In this document: in pieces, positions 39,029 through 47,725 of the stretch
How positions within the stretch are numbered: the first letter of the stretch is position 1
How the letters are laid out: each line of letters begins with the position of its first letter
DNA from: Chryseobacterium gleum
GTDB lineage: Bacteria; Bacteroidota; Bacteroidia; Flavobacteriales_D; Sanyastnellaceae
Direction of reading: 5' to 3'
Assembly (NCBI GenBank): GCA_945881835.1
Contig: CAMCVP010000016.1
Location: 1 to 49,093, forward strand
Length of the DNA stretch: 49,093 nucleotides
Notes under the pieces: model-generated
Databases searched by the model: none
Seen by the model: only the letters and a program-made list of their open reading frames with translations
Told to the model about the DNA's origin: nothing
Translations under genes and position numbers: made by a program

Positions 39029-39677
39029 TAAAATAGTATTACTCTGCTGCTCATTCGCTAGCATTTTGCTGGTCTCCTGTGAGAATGCAGTAAAACCCTC
39101 TGCAACGGGTATTCCTCAAGTAGAGGGTCTTCCTTCACCTCCGGAAGTGGATGCGTCTTCCGCGGAAAGTGTAAAGAACTATGTTTCGTGGTTGAGTAAA
39201 GAAGAAAATGGATTTAACAAACGGAGGGTTTTAGGCCAATTTTCCTTTGAAGCATTAATAGAGCCGCCGGCATATGCTGTTCTATTGAATCACAGGGGCG
39301 AACGAATTACAAATGACGCAATCAATAATGAAGTCAAGGAGCAATCAGAAATTTTTCAAATGCAATTTTCTATTGGGGCTGACACGCTGAGTAAGGAGCT
39401 TTTGAAGTATGCTGTAGGTGATGAAGAGGAATATCAAAGACGAGTTTCCTACTATTCATTCGGCATGGACAAAGATATTTATCTCGTAGTTGGGAGTGAT
39501 ACAATACCCTGCGCTACTTATCAATGGGAGCGAGGTTTTGATGCGAGTAAGAAGCTAGTTTTTCAGTTGGTTTTTTCTAAGAAACAATGGAAGCAAAACG
39601 TAAATAGTTTCCAGTTGGTGTTTTACGACAGGGTATTTAATAACGGCATAATTAAGTTTTTCTTCGGACAAGAATAA
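39015..39677 (+). CDS. Hypothetical lipoprotein of the RHS operon
   Basis: 220 residues. Signal with lipobox (SKIVLLCCSFASILLVSCEN), a proline-rich linker (PQVEGLPSPPEVDASS) and a mixed domain: SWLSKEENGFNKRRVLGQFSFEALIEPPAYAVLLNHRGERITNDAINNEVKEQSE ... KDIYLVVGSDTIPCATYQWERGFDASKKLVFQLVFSKKQ. No family recognised. It lies directly before the 1892-aa RHS-type gene and overlaps the Skp-like gene, so it is probably an assembly or anchoring factor. Confidence 0.72.
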   Translation: MQVSSKIVLLCCSFASILLVSCENAVKPSATGIPQVEGLPSPPEVDASSAESVKNYVSWLSKEENGFNKRRVLGQFSFEALIEPPAYAVLLNHRGERITNDAINNEVKEQSEIFQMQFSIGADTLSKELLKYAVGDEEEYQRRVSYYSFGMDKDIYLVVGSDTIPCATYQWERGFDASKKLVFQLVFSKKQWKQNVNSFQLVFYDRVFNNGIIKFFFGQE

Positions 39678-39698
39678 CGCACATAATTTCAAAATGAA

Positions 39699-42600
39699 AT
39701 GAAACAAATTGAACAAAGAACCTCAAAACGCACGAGTTTAATTGCTAGGATAGTTTTACTGTGTATGTTATTTCAGTTGGGGCTGCCAACTTTTTCATGG
39801 GCTTTAACAAGTGGTCCGTCACAGCCCGAGGTACAAAGTTTTACACCCATTGGAACAAGCGATATGGTAGATCCCTTTAGTGGTGATTTTAATTACAACA
39901 TACCGCTAATTGATGTAGATGGTTATCCTGTGAATATTGCTTATCACGCAGGTATTACTCCAGATCAAGAGGCCAGTTGGGTAGGCTTGGGGTGGAATAT
40001 CAATGTTGGAGCCACCACTCGTGCACTTCAAGGTTTGCCAGACGATTTCAATGGCGACGAAGTGGAGCACAAGTTATCCATGTTACCAAATGAGACTTGG
40101 GGGTTGGGAATTTCTGCTTCATTTGCAGTTGAACTTTTTGGGAATTCGGAAATTTTAGATAATCAACTTTCAGTTACGCCATCGATTGATTTGTCTCGAA
40201 ATAATTACACGGGTTGGGGATTTTCTTTTTCGTCGGGCCTGGGAGTATCCTCCGCAAAGTACGGTTTCACTGCAAATTTAGGTGTTTCAGGTTCGAATAC
40301 AGATGGAGCTAGCATTCAGCCGAAATTTTCTTTAGACCGAAATTTTACTGGATTACTTAAATCAAGCACAACAGCAAATATTTCATTTGGTGGTGCATTC
40401 AATACAAGAATGGGGCTTAAATCAATTGGAATAACTGGGGTAAAGGACACAAAGTTAAAGATTAAAGATAAGGTTGGAGTCATTGGAAAATCATCAGCCT
40501 CTTACACTTGGACTTTTGGCATGCCCACTTACACTCCCGTGAGAAAACAAGACATGCAATCTTATTCGTTTAAATTTTCTTTATCTGGTGGTTCCGAAGC
40601 TACTGGATTCTTTCAGAATCATGGATTGAATGGAAGTTATTCCAGAAGTACAATTAAACAGAAAACTTTGAATACTCCGTCATATGGATATTTTTATTCT
40701 GAGAATGCAGGAAAGGCAGACCAAAGAGATTTTAATGTGAATGACGGTGGAAGTTTCAATCCAGCTTCGGATGTTCTTCCAATGACAAATTACACCTACG
40801 ATGTTTTCTCAATTTCAGGTCAAGGAGCTTCAGGGAATTTTCGTCCAATGAGAAACCAATTGGAGATGTTGAGTGAGCCGGAGACATTTATTACTTCTTC
40901 AGTTTCTGGAGATGTTGCAGTTGAAGTTGGTGGAGGATTTGCTTTTCACGGTGGATTGGATGTATCTGTGAGTAGCGATGAAGGTTACTCAGGTAAATGG
41001 AGTAGTTCGAATGGTTTGACTCGGTCAAATTTTTCAAATAGTGGCCAGGCACCCGACAAGAAATTTGAAAGTTTTAATTTTCGAGAAGCTTCTGAATTGG
41101 CGGTATTAGAAGATGACCAGCGTTTCAATGAATTGGGTGGATTTAGAAATGCAGCTTTTGGCTTGGATCACAATGGTCGCTTTTCAACGTCAGGAAATGA
41201 TCAAATTGTTACAGGAATAACTTCTAATTCTTTAACAAATTCGAGACGCACAAGTCGCATGAAACGTGCAAGTCAGTTTACCTTTCTTACTATGGGTGAA
41301 TCGAAAGACTTTGCTGTTCAAACAGATGTTTTTAACGATGCTGGTTTAAATGATAAACCCAACCATCACATGGGCGAAGTAACTTATACTTCTGCCGATG
41401 GAGCTAGATATATCTATGGTTTACCCGCATATGTGCACAACCAGTTAGATGTTACATTCTCCGTGGGAAGTGACATGCAAGGCAATGGTGGACTCATTGG
41501 AAATGAATCAACGGGTATGGTAACATACGACGTAAACGATGATACAGATCAAAACAGTAAGGGCTACGATCATTACATGAGCTCGACAAAAATGCCAGCT
41601 TATGCCCATAGTCACATGCTTACAAGTATTTTAAGTTCCGATTATGTCGACAGCGACAACATTGCGGGGCCTTCAGACAATGACTTGGGCGCTTATACCA
41701 CATTCGGTTACACACGTGTATCAGATTTTAAGTTTCGTCATCCGTACGGAGAAAAAACGGCCAACCATAATTCAGGATTAAAGTCAATTTCATATGACGA
41801 TAAAGCTTCCTACCAATACGGAGAGAAGGATCTTTATTTTCTCAATAAAATTGAGACAAAGAACTACGTGGCCTTATTCGTTTTAGAGGATAGGCTCGAT
41901 GGGCTAGGGGTTGTGAACAAAGATGGAGCAAAGAATACCAGCATAAAGCAGAAGTGCTTAAAGGAAATCAGACTATACGCCAAGTCCCAATTCGACGGTT
42001 CGGGCAATTTGTTGTCAGGTGAATCACCTATTAAAACAGTTCATTTCGAGTATGACTATTCGCTATGTCAGAACTCACCGAATTCAGATGCAAGCACACA
42101 TGGAAAGCTAACATTAAGGAAGATTTACTTCACTTACAGTAACTCGAATAAAGCAAAATTCAGTAGCTACAATTTTTACTATGCTGGAGAAACCACTTCG
42201 GGTGGTGCAATGAATTCTGAATTAAATCCAGATTACAATGCAATGGCATACGACAGATGGGGTACTTACAAACCAAATAACGGGGCAAGCACTTGGAGCC
42301 ACAACTCTACAGGTTTATCAAACAGTGAAAACCCTTATACACCCCAAGATAAAAATTTAGCGGATAAATATGCTGCAGTTTGGGCGCTGAGCGCAATTCG
42401 CTTGCCCTCTGGTGGTTTTATACAAATTGAATATGAAGCAGATGATTATGCATATGTTCAAGATAAGGATGCCATGCGTATGATGGAAATTGTAGGGACG
42501 TCGTCTACAATTGGCTCACCCAATATTGATATTGACATTCAAAATTCGTCACCGGGTGCTGTTATCATTTCAGATCAGTCTTCAGCGGATGTCGAATTTC

Positions 42601-45377
42601 AATTCAATAGATACATCATTTTTAATCTTCAAAAGAAGAAGGTTAATGGACAAGAAACTTCCGAATATGACGAAGACATTCAGCATTATTTCACCGATGA
42701 TAAGTTTGTATTTGTAAAGGCCCTCATTCAATTCAGGCTGAAGAATACGAATGAAGAGTTTTATGAATATGTGCCAGGCTATTATGAAATAGCCGAGGAA
42801 AATGGTCAAAGAGTTATAGGTGTTGTTGAGCACAATGGAGTACCCTATGGTTATGTAAGATTTCAATCAGTAAAGTTGAAAGACAATGGTGGCGATGACA
42901 AGTACTCACCAATTACAAAAGCTGGTTTGCAATTCGCAAGAATGAACTTGACAAAGCAAGTTATGCAGTCAACTACTGAAGGAGGAAACGCCTCTCAGAT
43001 ATTGCTCGCTATGAAAGATGCTGCAGGAAGTTTATTGGAGTTCTTTAAAAATCCAAATACCCACTTGTACAACGATCACCAGGCTCAGAAGCTTGTTACC
43101 ATTCGATCTCAAATTCGCGTAAGAGAAGTGAATTCTTGTAAGTTGGGAGGTGGACACCGCGTGAAAAGAATTCTTATTAACGATAATTGGGAGGAGCTAA
43201 GTGATATTTCGGGAAGCAGCATGACCTACGGTCAAGAATATTCCTACACGACATCCGAGAATAAAACAGACAACATTAGAATTAGTTCGGGGGTTGCCAT
43301 TTACGAACCTCAAGTTGGCGCAGAAGAAAACCCATTTCATCAGCCCGTTTTTTATGATATAAAGTTCAAGGGGGTGCCTGACGAACAATTTTTTCATGAT
43401 GAACCAATTGGTGAAATGCTATATCCAATGGCTTCAGTAGGTTATTCTGAAGTTAGAGTGAATAATCTGAGTCGTGAAAATGTGTCACACAACGCCACGG
43501 GATTTGTCGTTCAAAAATTCTTTACAGCAAAGGATTTTCCAATTATAGCGGACAGAACGCTTTTAGATTCTTATCGCGATCGTACGCCAAATTTTAGTCT
43601 TCAGATTTTATCCAATTTTAAATCACACAAAGATTATTACACAGGCTCTCAAGGATTTTATATTGAAATGAACGACATGCATGGCAAGCCAATGTCCCAG
43701 GAAGTTTATGCTGAAGGAGCAACGACACCAAAATCTTTTGTAAAGTATGAATATAAATTAAACGAATTGCCAAGTGCGAACAATAGAAGTAAACTAGATA
43801 ATCTTGTAACCGTTGTGAGTGGGAATGGATCCATTCAAAACAATCGCGAATTAGGTGTTGTATTCGATGCTTACGGTTATGAATCAGAGCAAAATTCAGT
43901 TTCGAATGTATGCAGCGTTTCGCCGAATGTGGATGTGATTGCCTTGCCTTTTGGTCCATTTCTTATTCCTTCCTTGTGGTTCTCGGGTTCATTTGAAAAG
44001 AAACAATTCCGATCCATGACATTAACGAAGGTTGTTCAACGATTTGGTTTATTAGAGAGAACCATTGCGTCGGATGTTGGAAGTTATGTTGAAACCGAGA
44101 ACTTAGCGTATGATGCCGAATCTGGCCAACCGATACTTACTCGTGTTACTACCAATTTCAAAGATGAGGTTTACAACTTAACCATTCCGGCTTATTGGAA
44201 ATACGATCAAATGAATTCTGCTGCGAAGAATATTGGCATGCAAGAAAATTTAAGTTTCGATGGAGTAGGTAAGGCGGTAACCTACAGTGCAAAAAATTAT
44301 TACACCGAGGGTGATGAGCTCGCACTAACAGGAGGTTCCTTGAGCAACCCAATGCGTGTTTGGATTATTCAAGTTGCCGATAATTTCGTTCAAGCTGTAG
44401 ACAAGTTTGGTCACGCCGTGCTTTGTCAAAATGTAAAAGCGAAGGTTGTTCGAAGTGGCTACAGAAATATGCAAGGGGCAGCCATGCAATCCATTACGAC
44501 TCGCGTCAACCCAATAAATTTGCTGTCCTCTAATCTTTATTCTAAGGTTATACAAGCCTCTGCAATCGAATACAGCAATGATTGGCAAACACAATGCAAT
44601 TGCTTCAATGATGAGAATGGTAACTTGACTACAACCAATCCATTTATTTTGGGAATACGTGGTTCATGGAAGCCTTCTAAATCTTATAGTTATTTGACTG
44701 AACGAACACAGAGTGATTTCAATAACAGCACAGACGTAAGAGAGGACGGTTACTTCAAATCCTTTACGCCGTTCTATAAGATTTCTTCAAATGGTATTTG
44801 GGAAATTGATACGCGAAATTGGACATTCTCATCTGCTATTAGTCGATTCGGACCACAAGGACAAGAGTTAGAAAACAAAGATGCGCTGAACAGATATAGT
44901 AGCGCAAGATTTGTTAATCATCAGTCTCTTCCATCAGCAGTCGCGGCAAATACGGCGTACAATGAATTCATGTATGACAATTTTGAATTTAATGGAGCAA
45001 ACTGTGACGATAAGCAATACAATTCATCGGGTTCAGGATTTTCAAGATCTTCTGAAAAATCACATACGGGTAAATATGCATTGAAAGTTCAGAGCACTAC
45101 TGGAATGATTATGCAAGGGAGTCATCAAACAGTTTGCGACCTCAACGAATGTAATTTAAACGTTGCTTTTGTTACGAGCTCAAGTGGTCACGACGTTGTT
45201 GTTACAGGAGGAACTCCAGTTTATACTTATAACATTGGAAGTGTGAATACAACAGGAAATTCTCCGACGTATTCAAATTGTGGACAGCTTATTATTCCTT
45301 CAGCCGTTCAAAGCGCAACAATTACAGTGACCGATGCGACAGGTTGTATAGTTACCGTAACATATGTTTCAAATTAA
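39699..45377 (+). CDS. Giant RHS-type surface protein with SprB-like C-terminal repeat
   Basis: 1892 residues, exported (signal segment IARIVLLCMLFQLGLPTFSWA). The opening SGPSQPEVQSFTPIGTSDMVDPFSGDFNYNIPLIDVDGYPVNIAYHAGITPDQEASWVGLGWNINVGA is the characteristic N-terminal module of Bacteroidota RHS/YD proteins. Long beta-rich regions follow (~100-1700), without a recognisable run of canonical YD repeats. The final ~80 residues form an Ig-like/SprB-type repeat (VVVTGGTPVYTYNIGS ... SATITVTDATGCIVTVTY). Such proteins build large shells around polymorphic toxins or adhesins. No toxin domain is visible here. Its usual C-terminal YD module sits instead in the next gene, 9 nt downstream. Confidence 0.85.
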   Translation: MKQIEQRTSKRTSLIARIVLLCMLFQLGLPTFSWALTSGPSQPEVQSFTPIGTSDMVDPFSGDFNYNIPLIDVDGYPVNIAYHAGITPDQEASWVGLGWNINVGATTRALQGLPDDFNGDEVEHKLSMLPNETWGLGISASFAVELFGNSEILDNQLSVTPSIDLSRNNYTGWGFSFSSGLGVSSAKYGFTANLGVSGSNTDGASIQPKFSLDRNFTGLLKSSTTANISFGGAFNTRMGLKSIGITGVKDTKLKIKDKVGVIGKSSASYTWTFGMPTYTPVRKQDMQSYSFKFSLSGGSEATGFFQNHGLNGSYSRSTIKQKTLNTPSYGYFYSENAGKADQRDFNVNDGGSFNPASDVLPMTNYTYDVFSISGQGASGNFRPMRNQLEMLSEPETFITSSVSGDVAVEVGGGFAFHGGLDVSVSSDEGYSGKWSSSNGLTRSNFSNSGQAPDKKFESFNFREASELAVLEDDQRFNELGGFRNAAFGLDHNGRFSTSGNDQIVTGITSNSLTNSRRTSRMKRASQFTFLTMGESKDFAVQTDVFNDAGLNDKPNHHMGEVTYTSADGARYIYGLPAYVHNQLDVTFSVGSDMQGNGGLIGNESTGMVTYDVNDDTDQNSKGYDHYMSSTKMPAYAHSHMLTSILSSDYVDSDNIAGPSDNDLGAYTTFGYTRVSDFKFRHPYGEKTANHNSGLKSISYDDKASYQYGEKDLYFLNKIETKNYVALFVLEDRLDGLGVVNKDGAKNTSIKQKCLKEIRLYAKSQFDGSGNLLSGESPIKTVHFEYDYSLCQNSPNSDASTHGKLTLRKIYFTYSNSNKAKFSSYNFYYAGETTSGGAMNSELNPDYNAMAYDRWGTYKPNNGASTWSHNSTGLSNSENPYTPQDKNLADKYAAVWALSAIRLPSGGFIQIEYEADDYAYVQDKDAMRMMEIVGTSSTIGSPNIDIDIQNSSPGAVIISDQSSADVEFQFNRYIIFNLQKKKVNGQETSEYDEDIQHYFTDDKFVFVKALIQFRLKNTNEEFYEYVPGYYEIAEENGQRVIGVVEHNGVPYGYVRFQSVKLKDNGGDDKYSPITKAGLQFARMNLTKQVMQSTTEGGNASQILLAMKDAAGSLLEFFKNPNTHLYNDHQAQKLVTIRSQIRVREVNSCKLGGGHRVKRILINDNWEELSDISGSSMTYGQEYSYTTSENKTDNIRISSGVAIYEPQVGAEENPFHQPVFYDIKFKGVPDEQFFHDEPIGEMLYPMASVGYSEVRVNNLSRENVSHNATGFVVQKFFTAKDFPIIADRTLLDSYRDRTPNFSLQILSNFKSHKDYYTGSQGFYIEMNDMHGKPMSQEVYAEGATTPKSFVKYEYKLNELPSANNRSKLDNLVTVVSGNGSIQNNRELGVVFDAYGYESEQNSVSNVCSVSPNVDVIALPFGPFLIPSLWFSGSFEKKQFRSMTLTKVVQRFGLLERTIASDVGSYVETENLAYDAESGQPILTRVTTNFKDEVYNLTIPAYWKYDQMNSAAKNIGMQENLSFDGVGKAVTYSAKNYYTEGDELALTGGSLSNPMRVWIIQVADNFVQAVDKFGHAVLCQNVKAKVVRSGYRNMQGAAMQSITTRVNPINLLSSNLYSKVIQASAIEYSNDWQTQCNCFNDENGNLTTTNPFILGIRGSWKPSKSYSYLTERTQSDFNNSTDVREDGYFKSFTPFYKISSNGIWEIDTRNWTFSSAISRFGPQGQELENKDALNRYSSARFVNHQSLPSAVAANTAYNEFMYDNFEFNGANCDDKQYNSSGSGFSRSSEKSHTGKYALKVQSTTGMIMQGSHQTVCDLNECNLNVAFVTSSSGHDVVVTGGTPVYTYNIGSVNTTGNSPTYSNCGQLIIPSAVQSATITVTDATGCIVTVTYVSN

Positions 45378-45386
45378 TTATTGAAT

Positions 45387-47006
45387 ATGCAATTCTCCAA
45401 AAAAGTAATTTATTCGATTTGCCTTTTATTGTTCTCGAATGTTTTGCAAGCACAAATTTCATGGACTCATGGTACACTTTACGAAGGTTTGAAGACGGCA
45501 AATGTTGCTGCTGCCTTGATTCCCGACATGCAATACGTCGCAGGATATCAACTTTGTAACAATACAGTAAATGTTCAAGCGAAAAACGATACCAATAATT
45601 TTCATCGTACAGTTCAATGGTACAGCTTTCAATACCAAGGTGAGCCAAATTTGAATCTGTCCTTCTCTGCGAATATTTGCGGAACGTCGTCGTTATTTGT
45701 AAATTCAGACTCTCTTTATTTATACGGACCGTTTGAATCAATTGAAGAAGCTTCAATTAGCGAGAATCTCCCAATTGCTACTCAGCAGAATTCTTTAAAT
45801 GTTATTTCTTTTGGAAGTGGTTTCCTATCCACGCTTTCAAACGGTGTTTATCTCGTAAAATATGTCCTCGATTCCAAATTTGGAGGAGCGGTTAATTTGT
45901 GCACAAGCGCAACAATGACAGGAGGAAGCTGTCTCCCCGACATAGAATGTGAATCTAATCTTACCGCCATTTCTTCCGATGAATACCGTTTGTGCAATTC
46001 CATGTCGTGTGATGAAAACTTAACGATCTGTGACAACAGTCCGAGAATGTTTTGGTATTACGATCCGTCGTGTAGTCACACAAATGAAGTTCATCGTTTG
46101 TGGTTATCTACACAAATTTCCAATCCATCGACTTTTGGTTTGTCCATTGACTTCGTAAACAATTTTCCAGTCAATTGGAAAGCTCCAATATCGGAAGTGA
46201 ATTTTTATCCGACAAATTCGTTTTTAGGAAATTGTAATGGAATAGAATGCAACCGATCAATCGTTCACTGCCCTGGAGTAAGTGCAGTTTGGGATTACAA
46301 TTCTTCATACGGCGCATTATCTGCTGGTGATTATTTAGTTGAAATAGTATGGTCAACATCAGGGCAACCGAATAATCAATGCAACATTGCGAGTGTTGTG
46401 AAATTTTCGGGAGTGAGTTGCCCAGAGCAAATATTTTTAAGTGATTGGGGTTTTTCAATGAACGAAGATGGAAATGTATCCATTGGTGAAAGCAGTTATT
46501 GTGAAAATTGCTTACCTCGTCTAATGCCTGAGCCATCTAAGAAATATGTCATGGAAGCGTGGGTCTCTCAAGGAACCATCCCCTTCGGTATTCAATCTTT
46601 TACTCACCCTCGAATGCATGTGTATGTTCATCATTCAGGTTCATCAACGGTTGATTCGTATTCGGTAACTCCGAGTGCGATTCATCCGATTGTAGACGAT
46701 TGGCAGTTAGTTACTCTAGAATTTACAACTCCAGTTGATATTGATTACGTCGATGTGGCGCTCTCTTCAGATGATGGATCAACCGTATACTTCGATGATA
46801 TTCGTTTTTTTCCATTTGATGGAAGTATGAAAACCTATGTCTATGATCCCGTTAATCTCCGTTTTGTTGCGGAATTAGATGAAAGACATTTTGCGACGTT
46901 TTATGAATATGACGAAGAAGGAAAATTAATGCGAGTGAAGAAAGAAACTGAACGTGGGGTTATGACTATTCAAGAAACTCACAACAGTACAATTAAACAG
47001 CCATAA
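45387..47006 (+). CDS. Exported protein carrying a detached YD/RHS C-terminal module
   Basis: 539 residues from ATG 45387 (TTG 45381 also possible). Signal peptide (FSKKVIYSICLLLFSNVLQAQ), then a cysteine-rich beta region with two similar halves (NLCTSATMTGGSCLPDIECESNLT and NIASVVKFSGVSCPEQIFLSD). A carbohydrate-binding-like sandwich follows (KKYVMEAWVSQGTIPFGIQ ... DYVDVALSSDDGSTVYFDDIRFFPFD). The protein ends with the hallmark YD segment MKTYVYDPVNLRFVAELDERHFATFYEYDEEGKLMRVKKETERGVMTIQE. In related proteins this segment normally closes a single giant RHS polypeptide; here it is a separate exported partner. Confidence 0.8.
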   Translation: MQFSKKVIYSICLLLFSNVLQAQISWTHGTLYEGLKTANVAAALIPDMQYVAGYQLCNNTVNVQAKNDTNNFHRTVQWYSFQYQGEPNLNLSFSANICGTSSLFVNSDSLYLYGPFESIEEASISENLPIATQQNSLNVISFGSGFLSTLSNGVYLVKYVLDSKFGGAVNLCTSATMTGGSCLPDIECESNLTAISSDEYRLCNSMSCDENLTICDNSPRMFWYYDPSCSHTNEVHRLWLSTQISNPSTFGLSIDFVNNFPVNWKAPISEVNFYPTNSFLGNCNGIECNRSIVHCPGVSAVWDYNSSYGALSAGDYLVEIVWSTSGQPNNQCNIASVVKFSGVSCPEQIFLSDWGFSMNEDGNVSIGESSYCENCLPRLMPEPSKKYVMEAWVSQGTIPFGIQSFTHPRMHVYVHHSGSSTVDSYSVTPSAIHPIVDDWQLVTLEFTTPVDIDYVDVALSSDDGSTVYFDDIRFFPFDGSMKTYVYDPVNLRFVAELDERHFATFYEYDEEGKLMRVKKETERGVMTIQETHNSTIKQP

Positions 47007-47007
47007 A

Positions 47008-47724
47008 ATGATACGGTCTTTCTTATTTGCATTGTTGTTTTTTTCCTGCGCATTGGTTTATGCTCAAACCGAGCGAGAAATAACGCCGTTAGAAGCAAGA
47101 GTTATTTTTAAAGAAATGACAGAGCAGTATCAATCAGCTTGGTCCTTTCAAACGCATTACAAATCTTTTGCAGGAGAGTCGTCGAATTCCGCTTTGGAAG
47201 AATTTAAAGGCATAGGAGAAATGAGTCCAACAGCCAGTTATTATGAATTTCCGGGAACCAAAGTTTATTCGAATGAATCATGGGTCATTCAAATTATTGA
47301 GGAAGAAAATAGGATTTATATTTTAAAAAATAAATCGCAACAAGCGAATTGGTTGGAAAAGCAATTTGATGAATACCTAAACTACACCTCCAGGATTCTA
47401 GAAAAGTCGAAAAGCAATGGGTTCAAACAAATAGTTCTTTTTTTTAATGAACCTTTTAAAATTGAAAGAGCGGAATATGGAGTGGATACCTACGGTAGAA
47501 TGTCAAGTGTTACCATGATTTCAAGGTATTCAAGTCCGTTAATAGATGGAGATTTTTCGGAAGGAAATTTTCAGAAATCGAAGATTACGATTGATTATTT
47601 CGATTATAAAAAAATAGATGTTTTGTCTCATCAATTATCTGATGTAGTCACGAAAATTAGCGAGGGATGGATTGGAAATGGGGTTTATAAAAATTTTGAA
47701 ATTACTGAATTAGCAAATTTTTAA
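47008..47724 (+). CDS. Hypothetical exported protein of the RHS operon
   Basis: 238 residues. Signal peptide (MIRSFLFALLFFSCALVYAQ), then an alpha/beta domain: EITPLEARVIFKEMTEQYQSAWSFQTHYKSFAGESS, NRIYILKNKSQQANWLEKQFDEYLNYTSRIL, KIERAEYGVDTYGRMSSVTMISRYSSPLIDGDFSEG. No lipobox and no named family. It starts 1 nt after the YD-module gene and is followed 1 nt later by another RHS-type gene; such small genes are often placed between RHS genes of this type. Very AT-rich (23% GC in the row at 47281). Confidence 0.72.
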   Translation: MIRSFLFALLFFSCALVYAQTEREITPLEARVIFKEMTEQYQSAWSFQTHYKSFAGESSNSALEEFKGIGEMSPTASYYEFPGTKVYSNESWVIQIIEEENRIYILKNKSQQANWLEKQFDEYLNYTSRILEKSKSNGFKQIVLFFNEPFKIERAEYGVDTYGRMSSVTMISRYSSPLIDGDFSEGNFQKSKITIDYFDYKKIDVLSHQLSDVVTKISEGWIGNGVYKNFEITELANF

Positions 47725-47725
47725 T

